62,797 bases of DNA from Aurantiochytrium sp. KH105. Taxonomy: Eukaryota; Sar; Bigyra; Thraustochytrida; Thraustochytriidae. A model generated the notes under the pieces. That model made no database searches, was not told the origin of the DNA, and worked only from the letters and a program-made list of their open reading frames with translations. How positions within the stretch are numbered: position 1 is the first letter of the stretch; every line of letters starts with the position of its first letter. A program made the translations under genes and the position numbers. Below are positions 1 to 9,404 of this stretch, one piece after another. The stretch is from NCBI GenBank assembly GCA_003116975.1, contig BGKB01000251.1:1-62797 (forward strand), in the 5' to 3' direction.

Positions 1-2622
1 GCGGCAGACGCCATCGTTTTGCCACCAGAACGAAAGGACTTTCGCGAGCAAGATCCGTCAGTATTTACCTTGCTGGACTACTTGGGTGTCCAGCCCCAGC
101 CAGGAATTGGCGCATTACAGGTTATTGAGCTCGTTCTGCCATTCTGTGGCATGTCTCATAGCTATTATCCACGCATTGACCATTTTGTGATGCGGATTCT
201 TCACAACGCGAAAGAGGAAGTTCAAAACGGCGCACACGAGTGGCGTGACGACGTGGGAAATAACCTTCTCATGCGAGCTTGTCTCTCCAAGTCGATAGTT
301 CTCGCCACCTTTCTAGTGGAAACCACCAAGTTTGACCCAGGATTCGCGAGATCCGGAACTGGCGAAACGTCTCTACATGTGGCCACGCGGAACGGTCTCT
401 TTGTGCTCACCGAGATGCTCTTGCGTCACGGCGCCCCACACTCGCCCTCGGACCGACGACTACGAACCCCTCTCCACTATGCTGCTGCGTCTGGGGACGC
501 GACGACGGTTGCTCTATTACTTTTGTACGGCGCAGATCCACGACGACAGGATGAGTCTGGAAAAACCGCCATTGACTACGCATTGATGCGTGAAGACGCC
601 AAAGATTGTGTGTCTTTGCTTCATACGCACTCTCACTGGGTAGCCTACCAGGACCGACGGTCGGGTCGCACCTTTTACGAGAACTCTGTCACAAAGGAGA
701 CGACCTTTCAGCGGCCTCTTAACGTTACGACGGACATGGCATCTGTTGTTCACGAAGCCACTAAGACCTTGCAGAAACAGCAGCAGCAGCAGCAGCAGCA
801 GCAGCGTGCTCGTAAAAGGGATAATGACCAAGATCAGGACCAAGACGGTGCAAAAACCGCAAGCGGACGTGCAGCTGTCACTGCAGCAGCAGCAGCTTTT
901 CTTTCCGGTCGCAGCAGCGCCCGTAGCAGTGGCACGACTGGAAGCAGCAACAGCAATAACAGCATCATTTCACGGAGACGAGCCGTGTTGGCACGAATGA
1001 AGACGTGGAGAGACCTTGCTTGGCGCGAGGGCATCCGCAAGGCCTCGCAGCGGCGGCACATTCGCTCGCTACAAGCCGTGCGCGAGTACCAGGAACGAGT
1101 ACTGCGAGGCGAGGCCGCGGCCATGACGCTCAACGAAAGCGAGGTATCCAAACTGCGGGCGGAGCTGTCAGCGGTGGTAAGTGACCAACGCATCAAAGAA
1201 GATGAGATGGAGAACCTACGAGAACGTCTTGAGCGAGAGCGAAGCGCTCGCGAGAAAATTGCTCTTGCACTTCAAGAGGCCCGCAACAAGGTCGAGGAAG
1301 CGCAGCGCGCACGCTCTGATGCTGCCGCCAAAGAATCTGCCGACGCAGAAGCTCTTGCAAGTCGTCTCACAAAGCTCGAAGCTGATCTGGCGGCCAAGGC
1401 AGAGGAAAATGAGCGGCTGAAAAATGATGTGCGCACAGAGCGAGAGCTGCGTCGCAAGACGCACAATCAACATATTGACCTGCTGGGTGCCATTCGCGTC
1501 TTTTGCCGGATTCGGCCCATTAACGCGCGCGAAAAGAAGATTGCTCAGCAAAAGCCTCAAACAATGGTGCCCGCAGTTCTTCCGGCAAATGAGGCCACAC
1601 TTGGTGGAGACCCCGACACATGCGCGGTACCAAGCAAAGACAAGAACTTTCCGTGCGATGCTTGCTTCGGACCGCGAACCTCCCAAGCAGAGGTCTTTGA
1701 GCAGGTGGAGCCTCTTGTCCAGTCGTGCGTGGACGGCTTCAACGTGTGTGTCTTCGCATATGGGCAAACAGGATCTGGCAAGTCGTATACCATGTTTGGT
1801 CCGAACGCCGGGGGTGGCGCACAAGCTGAAAGCCAAGGAATTGCGCCGCGTTCAGTGTACTCTCTGTTTGCGCTCTTGAACGAAAATGTCCGTGGCCGAC
1901 CCGGGTCGCAAGCGACAGTGTCTTGCTATGGTGTAGAGCTCTACAACAACCAATTACGAGATCTCCTTGCCGAGGATCCGGGGGACCAGGGCGGCAAACT
2001 TAAGATTCGGAAGGATCGCGCAGGGTCCGTCTGCGTCGAAGGGGTCCGCACCGAGACCGTCACGGATGCAAAAGCTGCGCTAGCTCTGATGGCAACGATG
2101 CAGAGCAAGCGTGTCGTTGCTGCCACGAAGATGAACGCGGAAAGCTCGCGTTCTCATTTTGTGTATTGTCTTCTGATTGAGTCGACGAGTGCCGAGCTCA
2201 AGGCCAGAGTCAAGGGAAAACTTACTCTTGTAGACTTGGCTGGGTCGGAAAAGGTTGACCAGTCGGGTGTAACAGGTCAGGGGCTCAAGGAAGCTGTAGC
2301 GATCAATCAGTCATTGACTGCGCTTGGCGATGTCATTTCGGCGCTGACAAGCAAAGCCAAGTTCGTCCCTTACCGCAACAACATTCTCACGCAACTCATG
2401 CAGGACTCCATTGGCGGCAATGCCAAGACACTCATGTTTATCAACGTGTCACCTTCGCCAGATGCTGTTGCCGAGACAGTCAATAGTCTGCAATACGGGA
2501 CGAGGGTCAAGCAGATTCGCAATCGCACTGCGAAGAATCTTGAGACGGAGGAGATTCGCGAGCTACGACAACAGCTTCACGAGTTGCAGCAGCGTGTTGC
2601 AGCGCAAGGAGGGTCATCTTAA
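1..2622 (+). CDS. Kinesin-14 motor protein with ankyrin repeats and WW domain (5' partial)
   Basis: The frame is open from the first base, so the N-terminus lies outside the window; the first in-frame ATG is at 151, but the codons before it already read as ordinary protein. Domain order: ankyrin repeats (about 230-610), one WW domain (634-717, two conserved Trp/Pro ends), a polyglutamine run (778-804), a Ser/Asn/Ala-rich linker, a coiled coil (about 1120-1470) and a C-terminal motor (about 1485-2560). Motor motifs are complete: P-loop GQTGSGKS at 1762-1785, switch I NAESSRSH at 2134-2157, switch II LVDLAGSE at 2227-2250. A C-terminal motor preceded by a coiled-coil neck is the kinesin-14 layout, a family that usually moves toward microtubule minus ends. 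The ankyrin and WW parts suggest a cargo or scaffold role (inference). It converges with the gene ending at 2981. Confidence 0.9.
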   Translation, partial: AADAIVLPPERKDFREQDPSVFTLLDYLGVQPQPGIGALQVIELVLPFCGMSHSYYPRIDHFVMRILHNAKEEVQNGAHEWRDDVGNNLLMRACLSKSIVLATFLVETTKFDPGFARSGTGETSLHVATRNGLFVLTEMLLRHGAPHSPSDRRLRTPLHYAAASGDATTVALLLLYGADPRRQDESGKTAIDYALMREDAKDCVSLLHTHSHWVAYQDRRSGRTFYENSVTKETTFQRPLNVTTDMASVVHEATKTLQKQQQQQQQQQRARKRDNDQDQDQDGAKTASGRAAVTAAAAAFLSGRSSARSSGTTGSSNSNNSIISRRRAVLARMKTWRDLAWREGIRKASQRRHIRSLQAVREYQERVLRGEAAAMTLNESEVSKLRAELSAVVSDQRIKEDEMENLRERLERERSAREKIALALQEARNKVEEAQRARSDAAAKESADAEALASRLTKLEADLAAKAEENERLKNDVRTERELRRKTHNQHIDLLGAIRVFCRIRPINAREKKIAQQKPQTMVPAVLPANEATLGGDPDTCAVPSKDKNFPCDACFGPRTSQAEVFEQVEPLVQSCVDGFNVCVFAYGQTGSGKSYTMFGPNAGGGAQAESQGIAPRSVYSLFALLNENVRGRPGSQATVSCYGVELYNNQLRDLLAEDPGDQGGKLKIRKDRAGSVCVEGVRTETVTDAKAALALMATMQSKRVVAATKMNAESSRSHFVYCLLIESTSAELKARVKGKLTLVDLAGSEKVDQSGVTGQGLKEAVAINQSLTALGDVISALTSKAKFVPYRNNILTQLMQDSIGGNAKTLMFINVSPSPDAVAETVNSLQYGTRVKQIRNRTAKNLETEEIRELRQQLHELQQRVAAQGGSS
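778..804 (+). repeat. CAG repeat coding polyglutamine
   Basis: Nine perfect CAG codons inside the kinesin gene, placed between the WW domain and the coiled coil. Length is likely to vary between strains. Confidence 0.9.
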
Positions 2623-2980
2623 TGAGGACGAGACACAGGTGTTATTATTACAAGGGATTGAGGGTGGAAAGGCAATAGGTGTAATTTTTTTAAAGTTTTA
2701 ATGAATGTATGCTTTCTGCGCTGGATGATATTTGAATTGTATGCAACTCTCGCGTGTCTGTCAACTCGGGGTGAGTGTCCATGTTCTTTGGCGGTGTTTT
2801 CATCATACCAGCAATGTCTACAAGTTATTCTCTTATGCTGATTGCGAAGCGAAAAGTAGATGTGACATTGCTTATGGGCTGTGCTGATGGGAGATAAATT
2901 GTTTTCAAAGTTATCCTACTTTCTCGCTCGTTCACTTCTCTTCACTTTCTCACTCAATTGCTCAGAGTATGATCTTGTTT
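2623..2980. other. Convergent intergenic spacer
   Basis: Lies between two converging stop codons, more AT-rich than its surroundings, presumably the two 3' UTRs. No gene or repeat seen. Confidence 0.6.
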
Positions 2981-5641
2981 TCAATAATTGCGCCCATCAC
3001 GGCGCATCGGTGATCTTGATCGAATGGGCCGTCGCGGCGCTCCGCGATCGTCTCTGTAGCGCGGACGGCCACCACCGCCATTGCGGCCTCCGTGCCTGCC
3101 GGCATCAGAGCTGCGATCCGAGGCGGCCACGCTAGGGTGGCGAGAACGGTCATCGCGCATTGACGGTGTTGGCGAGTGCTGACCGCGACGGTCGTTAAAG
3201 TCTCGTGGTCCACCACGGTTGTTGTGGTTGTTGTTGTTGTTGCTCATATTGTCACGATGATTATCGCGGCCTCCATCCCGACCACGACCCGGGGGTCCTC
3301 GGCCAGGGGGTCCACGACCACCGCCTCGGCCACGCATGCGCTCCTCGAAGCGGTCTATGATTTGATTGGCCATTTCATAGACGAGATGAATGGCCTGTTC
3401 GACGTTTTCTGCGTTCTCGGAGTACACGAGAACCTCGAAAGGGCCGACAATATTGCCCTGATTCTGATTGCTCGGCGCGCCAAGCGCCTTGACAATACAG
3501 CGCACGCCGCAGTTCTGAATGCGCTGGATATTGCTGCCTCCCTTGCCGATAATACGATGAGCTGCTTTGAAGTCTTGGGAAAAGGGCACGTTCACGGCGA
3601 CGGATCGACCGATCTCGTTGTTCCTCGAGTCGGGAATGTCGTGAACACTGATACCCGGAGGAAAATTGGCGGCTGCCTCTGCAGCGTCGGGAACCGGTGT
3701 GGGTGGCGCCCCGGCAGCGCGAGCAAAGAGGTTGGCAAGCTGCTGCATTTGCTTCGGCTCAACAGGAGCAAAAGCTGACGCCATCCCGCCATCAGTGACC
3801 AGAACGGTGGCGGGGACCTGACGCATATTCAGTGGTGGAGCCTCCATGACGCGCCGGGTCCGAACTTGAAGCGGGAGCGAAGACTCGCCATCGTCGTTGG
3901 GTCCAACAAAAAGCATGGGCTCAATCATCTCCTCTGCGGCCCCGAGGGCTTCAAAAACGCCAACGAGTTTGCCAGCCTGCACATCGAGAAGTACAAGGGG
4001 CGTGCCGGGTTGAATGACGGCCATGGCAGACTTTTGGGCATACGTGCCGGCCAGAACACCAGAGCGGACCATTTCGTGACAGAACCGCTCGCGATCGCAC
4101 CCAATCACAAACCCTGGTCGCCTAATGTGGATCGAGCCAGGTGCCACGGGGACGCCACCAGGACCCAAAACCTGGTCACTTCCCGCGGTGGTTGCACCAG
4201 CATCGCGAGTGTCGCGGCCTCCTGGACCGCTACCACCACCATAGCCTCCGGGGCCCGGACCATTTGGTCCACGAGTCGACACCGCGCGACGGAAGTTTGG
4301 ATTTTCTTTTTCAAAGTTGGTCCACTGCTCAATGTGCTCGTCGATGGCATCGTATAGCGATGGATCCGGACCTTCCATGTGCACGGACAGCTTGACATCA
4401 CCAATTTGCGAGACGTCGACGGCAAAATGAGGCTGCCTGTACATCATGACGAGCAGAGCGTGGCCCTCGGGCACCGGGAGCTCCGTGCACTCGTAGGCCA
4501 TGGCGACCGGCAGGTCAGCCTTGACATCGGGCTCGGGCACACGGAGAAATGCCGTGGCTGTAAAGTCGAGCGAGCACGTGTAGACCCACTCGACCTTAAA
4601 CATGAAGGCATGATTGTCTGCCTCTGGCGGAAGATCGACGATGGGCACGTTGAGATCGACCTCGACGCGGCTACGCATAATGGCGCACCCTGTGAATTGG
4701 GAACAGTCGTTTGCCGCAAAAATGATGTAGACTTGTGGCGCAGTATCGTACAGGCGATTGAGTTGGTTCATAAAGCACGGAAGCACAGACCACGCACTGT
4801 ACTTGAGCGAAGCGGCGACGTGATCCATTGAAGTTGTTCGTACGATTACATAGGCCGGAGTTCCGAGCTCCCCGTTGGCTTGGAAGATCTCCTTGTCAGG
4901 AGTGTCGAGGTCGTTGCCAAGATCGTCGAGAGGATTGATTAGTGCGCCCGCCTGGCGGCCCGCGGTCTGGAAGTTTTCTACGATATCATCGAGAGGCGTT
5001 TTTGGCGGTGTGACCCGCTCGGCGCCTTCTCCCTCGCCGCCACGCTGGCGCAGCTCTTGTACGCCGTGCGCAAAATGACAGCGCTGTCCAAAGGGGCAAT
5101 CGCCGGTCTGTTTCCAATGTTTGCAAATGGAGACTTTGTAGTTCTCGTTGTGCTGGACAATGGTTTTCTTCTCGATACCATCTTCGGTGGAGGTGATTTC
5201 CATGACGGTCATTTTGTTGTCTCCAATTTCATCCCAGGGAACGACCTCGGGGAGTTCTTCGGGAGCGTGTCGCACGTGACGAAAGTGGCACGTCTGACCT
5301 TTACGGCAAAAGCCAATCTTGTAAAAGAGACACTCGACGCGATCTTCTTCCTTGGTGTGTTTAAAGATGCAGTCTGGGACCTGACACTTTTCGCCCCAGC
5401 GACACTCGGGCATGCGCGAGGGGTTGAGCTCGTGAAGGTACTCGCAGTCATCCATTTTCATGCAGAGGTCTTTGACCCAGTGACGGCATACGACGGTCTT
5501 GTAGCGCTGCTCGCGCGACTTGACGACCTGCTCGCTTTTGCCGCCTTTGTTCTGGACGGATCTGGCCGTATCCAGCTCGAAGTCGAAGAGCATTCTATGG
5601 TCGGCGCCATCGCGCTGGAAGTCTGGCTTGAGCACGAGCAT
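2981..5641 (-). CDS. CPSF30/YTH1-type CCCH zinc finger protein with YTH, DCD and KH domains
   Basis: 886 aa, intronless, ATG at 5641. Four CCCH fingers at residues 52-70, 80-95, 104-122 and 173-192 are in the CPSF30 (CPSF4/Yth1) style, the subunit of cleavage and polyadenylation factor that reads the poly(A) signal. A YTH domain follows (about 263-400, opening TPAYVIVRTTSMDHVAASLK), the fold that binds N6-methyladenosine in RNA; plant CPSF30-L has the same finger-plus-YTH pairing. Next comes a DCD domain (about 508-605: PGFVIGCDRERF, then PGTPLVLLD and LPLQVRTR), then a KH domain with its GKGG loop at 699-702 (about 680-762). The tail (770-886) is RGG-, Asn- and RS-rich. Expected role: m6A-aware 3' end processing in the nucleus. 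The DCD addition is unusual. It faces the CinA-like gene across a divergent promoter. Confidence 0.88.
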   Translation of the reverse strand: MLVLKPDFQRDGADHRMLFDFELDTARSVQNKGGKSEQVVKSREQRYKTVVCRHWVKDLCMKMDDCEYLHELNPSRMPECRWGEKCQVPDCIFKHTKEEDRVECLFYKIGFCRKGQTCHFRHVRHAPEELPEVVPWDEIGDNKMTVMEITSTEDGIEKKTIVQHNENYKVSICKHWKQTGDCPFGQRCHFAHGVQELRQRGGEGEGAERVTPPKTPLDDIVENFQTAGRQAGALINPLDDLGNDLDTPDKEIFQANGELGTPAYVIVRTTSMDHVAASLKYSAWSVLPCFMNQLNRLYDTAPQVYIIFAANDCSQFTGCAIMRSRVEVDLNVPIVDLPPEADNHAFMFKVEWVYTCSLDFTATAFLRVPEPDVKADLPVAMAYECTELPVPEGHALLVMMYRQPHFAVDVSQIGDVKLSVHMEGPDPSLYDAIDEHIEQWTNFEKENPNFRRAVSTRGPNGPGPGGYGGGSGPGGRDTRDAGATTAGSDQVLGPGGVPVAPGSIHIRRPGFVIGCDRERFCHEMVRSGVLAGTYAQKSAMAVIQPGTPLVLLDVQAGKLVGVFEALGAAEEMIEPMLFVGPNDDGESSLPLQVRTRRVMEAPPLNMRQVPATVLVTDGGMASAFAPVEPKQMQQLANLFARAAGAPPTPVPDAAEAAANFPPGISVHDIPDSRNNEIGRSVAVNVPFSQDFKAAHRIIGKGGSNIQRIQNCGVRCIVKALGAPSNQNQGNIVGPFEVLVYSENAENVEQAIHLVYEMANQIIDRFEERMRGRGGGRGPPGRGPPGRGRDGGRDNHRDNMSNNNNNHNNRGGPRDFNDRRGQHSPTPSMRDDRSRHPSVAASDRSSDAGRHGGRNGGGGRPRYRDDRGAPRRPIRSRSPMRRDGRNY

Positions 5642-6110
5642 CTTTGGCTTGCTTGTGGCCGCGGCGCGAGAGAGGCGAAAAGAAGAGGTGCGGGCGCTCT
5701 CCGTCGTCCCGAGCGGGCTCGATGTTTATATTTTCTTTACTCGTCCGCTCGCAAGCAGGACGCGGCAGCAGCAGCGTCACGCGGTCGCAGTCGAGGACGC
5801 GCGGCAGACCACCGCGGCGGCGGCGACGGTGGCGGAGGCGGCGGCGCCAACAGCAACGGGGCGCGGCGAGTTAGTGAGAGATTGAGTGATTATGGATGAG
5901 AGCTGCCGGAGCGCCGCTGCCGCCGAGAGAGCACTTCCAGAACTTTCATAATTTATGTAACATGGGAAACCGTTTTTCTCGATTTTTCTAGAACATTTGG
6001 AATGTTTAACGTGTTTGTAATTTGAGCAACCCTTTTTCCTCCCAACACCAAAGCAAAAAAAGCGACGGAAGCAGTGCCAGAACTGTAGCAAGAGCGAGCA
6101 AGCGCGAAGC
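5642..6110. promoter_or_regulatory. Divergent promoter region
   Basis: 469 bp between the start codons of the CPSF30-like gene (minus) and the CinA-like gene (plus). The left part is GC-rich with GGC/GCG runs; the right part (about 5940-6060) is AT-rich. It must carry both promoters; no specific element identified. Confidence 0.5.
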
Positions 6111-6876
6111 ATGGACGCCGAGCGCGCCGCGCGAGCGGCACGACTGCTGGCCAAGTACAAGCAGCGCGTGGCTGTGGTCGAGGCGACGTCAGGAGGACTC
6201 ATTGGGTAAGCTGGGAGAGGAGCAGAAGTCCCGGTCGAGCAAGGCGGGAATCCTTTCTTTCTCTCTCCTGGCCCGACGGACGGACGGACAGACAGACAGA
6301 CAGACTAACTCAGACTTGCCTGCTTTTCTGCAATCATCACCACGTCCAATTGAATGTGCCGGCGACTTTGCGTTCAATGGTGCTGTGTCTTCTCCTTTTT
6401 CTTTTTTTTTTAGTGCGAGTTTGCTGGGATGTCCTGGAGCGAGCCAGTTCTTCATTTCATCGTGCGTCGTGTACTCGGGCCGTGGATACAAGAACTTTTT
6501 GCCGCCCAAGGCGCTCGAAGCTGCATCAGTCTTTGACCGCGAAAACAATTACAAGAACAAGGCCAACTATGTAGAGAGCAAAAAGCTCTTTGCAGAGTCT
6601 GTTGCTCCCATCATGCGGGAGCATTACCGAGCGGATTGGTGCGTCGTGGAGTCTGGAACTTCGGGTCCAACATTTTACATTCCGGGCGTGGAAACCGGAT
6701 TCACGGCCGTGGGCGTGGCGGGTCCGCCGCATCCACGAACAGGAAAGCCCGTGCTTGCTGTCCGAGTCATCGAGACCTCTTCGACAGACCGCGTCACCAA
6801 CATGGCTGCTTTCACCACAACGGCCTTGGACCTTTTGGCGGACACACTTGAAGACTTTCATGGTGCCACACTCTAG
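6111..6876 (+). CDS. CinA C-terminal domain protein (NMN deamidase-like)
   Basis: Two exons: 6111-6205 and 6414-6876, 185 aa. The intron (6206-6413) starts GTAAG, ends after a long T tract with TAG, and joins the frame exactly (558 coding bases). Residues around the junction read VEATSGGLIG then ASLLGCPGASQFFISS, the conserved Ser/Gly-rich start of the CinA C-terminal fold (bacterial AESCTGG motif). A second conserved stretch, ESGTSGPT, lies in the middle. Bacterial members deamidate nicotinamide mononucleotide in pyridine nucleotide recycling; eukaryotic standalone copies are poorly studied. The N-terminal MoaB-like half of full CinA is absent. Activity is inferred from the family. A longer frame starting at 6022 runs through the intron and is not the likely protein. 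Confidence 0.8.
6206..6413 (+). other. Intron in CinA-like gene
   Basis: GT-AG intron of 208 nt with a near-pure pyrimidine tract just before the acceptor. Splicing restores the conserved domain across the junction. Confidence 0.8.
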
Positions 6877-7971
6877 ACGAAGGTCCTAGACCCATGAAAC
6901 CACAAACGATCGATGTCCGTGAGTCATCGGCCCGGTGCACGTTGCGTGCCTTACACATTTATCGGAGGTCTTGTCGGGGCAGACCCAACGTGACCCGTAG
7001 TATGTTGTCTTCGTTTTTCTGAGTAAAGCATCCTTTTCTTCTTCTTTGAGCGGCGCTGCTGTTGTCACTGTAAGCTGTTTTCAACGACGAACAACAACGA
7101 GCCGCACCGAGGACACGGGCAGTATAGGCAACTGGGGACTTTGAGAGCGGGCTGAGTGAGAGTCCAGCCACGAACAGTGTCGTGTCTTACAATGGCCCTC
7201 TTGATCGGTCAATTATGCTGGCTTTCATCGCCTGGGGTAAGGGGTCTTTGAGGATTCTGGGGACTTGGGGGGTTTTCCTAAGCAATGCAAGGTATTGCGG
7301 CTCTTTTCATTCGTTCCCTCCTTCCTTCCTTCCGTCCTTTCTCCTTTTCGCTCTCCGCGAGGCTGAGCAGATGAACGACCGTGTACAGCAAGCTGGCCCT
7401 CGCGATACATCTATCTGGCCGTCCGTCGGACTCGGTACGATTCTGCCGTTGTCCACCATCTCGGCCGCTCCACGTTGCGCAGGCTGCGCCACTGGCACCG
7501 CGGCGGTGTCCTTTCTTCCTTTTTACCTCATTCATTCGCTCTGCCTTCGCTACGACCGACAGTGATTGAGAGAGAGGGTCGAAGACGATACGAGCTAACA
7601 GCAGCGTAGTGGTCCACATCCTTGCTCAGTATTCATCCCCTCCGTATCGGACGACCCGTCCCACCCCCATCCCAAGCCATTCCCTTTCCTTTCATCAGTG
7701 GCCTTTGCCATTCAATTGCTCGATACTCCTTGCCTTGCTCTCTGTGGCGTTGGTGTGGCTGGCAGCGGCTTGCCTCTCTCTCGCCCATGCTGCTCGTGCG
7801 GTCTCGCTCCTCACGCACGCCTGACAGCAGCTGGCTGTGCTGCTGCAGACACTTTGTGCAACCCCGCCGTTGTGCGCGAGCTGTTGTTTGACGAATTCAT
7901 CCGTTGAGGCCGTCCATCTCAGAGACGACTCTGCTCAGCTCACTCACTCCCAGCCAGCCCCAACAGCCACC

Positions 7972-8402
7972 ATGGCCACTGCCGGCGACACAACCAGCAG
8001 AAAGAACTGCGCAACTTCGCAGGTGGGGAGCCTTTGGGCATCAGCGGTCATGCAGTCGATCACAGGAGACCAAACAATCGGCGGGGCTGTCGGCCGAGCG
8101 CGGATTTGGCGCCCCTCCCGCCCCGCCGCCATTCGCTTTCGTCTTCGTCCATCTACCAGCCGCCAACGAGGACGAGCTCGCTTCGCGGCAGTCTGGACGC
8201 CGCTGCCGCTAGGCTTGCGAGGCTGGATGAATTGACTGCCAGTGTTTCGTCTCGACTGCTCAGGACCGAACGGGACTCAGGGCAGGGTCTTGTCCGACTT
8301 CATTGCTGGCAGTGGCTGTGGATGGTGGGTTGGTGGGGCAGCAGCAGCAGGCTCAAGACGGACGCTCTCAGCCTGGCTGGTAAGGCATGGGTCTGGGCAT
8401 GA
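7972..8402 (+). CDS. Tentative small two-exon gene, unknown product
   Basis: Weak candidate. An ATG in good context (ccaccATGG) at 7972 opens a short exon (17 codons) ending at CAG|GTGGGG (8022). The frame resumes after a clear pyrimidine tract and CCAG at 8159, giving a second exon with a helical, coiled-coil-like stretch (SLDAAAARLARLDELTA). The frame stays open to 8402, but a further donor (GGTAAGG near 8381) is possible, so the 3' end is uncertain. The donor is weak and no family is recognised. It may be noncoding. Confidence 0.25.
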
Positions 8403-8455
8403 CCTGGGTATGGACCTGGGGATCATGATGGTCTTGGGCATGGACCTTGGTTAAT

Positions 8456-8486
8456 GATGCGATGCGATGCGATGCGATGCGATGCG
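8456..8486. repeat. GATGC pentanucleotide repeat
   Basis: About six tandem GATGC units in the spacer upstream of the sulfotransferase gene. Confidence 0.85.
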
Positions 8487-9404
8487 AAACGATGCTGCGC
8501 TGCGCTGCAGGAAAGTTGATCAGGAGGTTGCCTGCCTAAATGGCTGGATGGCTGGCTGGCTGGCTGGCTACGTGGCACGATGACTGACACCGCGGGCTGG
8601 GGAAACAAATAGAGTTGTACACAGTGGTGTTCTGTCTGTGCGTGGCCAATTCTGGCGGAAAGTTAGGCGAAGTGTTGGAGAAGAAGTTGGACGACGGTGA
8701 TCAATGGTGATTCCGCTAGTCAATGTTGGCGTTAGATGGCTGGCCTCTTGCAAGCCATTTGTGCCAGCGCCTTTATTTGGGAAGGTCATGTCGGCGACAA
8801 CCTACGCAGGCAGGAGCGGCCGACTCATCATGATCCATCTATCTACAAGCGGGGCGAACTGTGCCACGCCTCGGCGCGGATCTCCTGCCGCCGGGCGGTG
8901 AAGGGAGTGGCATTCGTGCCTGGCCTGGCCCTCGAGAGCAAGACGGAGACCAGGCTAAAGCAGTGAACGCCAGCGCACGACCAGACCGTGCGTGAGTGGA
9001 CTGGCGAGTCCGTGGCCTTCGCCAGCTCCCTCTCGTCGAAAGCAGGAGTATCGTTGCCCGTATGCTAGTAGTAGAATTCGGTAGGCGAGGGTAGCGGGTC
9101 GATTCGAGCGGCGCGAACTGTCCACTCCGACGGGTCACGACGCCCCGCCGCTCCGCGCGAGGCCCCGCGGGCGCGTCCTGGCCGCGAGGTCCAAGCAGTC
9201 CTCTTTGGCGCGCGCCTCCGCCGCCGCACCGCTCCAGCCCGGGCGCGCAGCTCGTCGGCCAGCTCGCCGGTGGTCAACGCACCTCTGCACGCCTTGCTTG
9301 CTCGCCTCGCACACAGTAGAGCGCGGCAGGGCGCCACTGTCGAGCGCCGGCGCCAGCGGCGCAGACCGGCACCGCGCGCTCGCCGTCTGCGCGCGCGCAG
9401 CTGG

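Larger units (their letters stand above)
6877..9404. other. 2.5-kb spacer, one weak gene candidate
   Basis: Mostly simple-sequence-rich DNA (CCTT, TGGC and GATGC runs). Apart from the tentative small gene at 7972-8402 nothing convincing is seen. The right end (about 9060-9404) is very GC-rich and probably holds the sulfotransferase promoter and 5' UTR. Confidence 0.5.
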
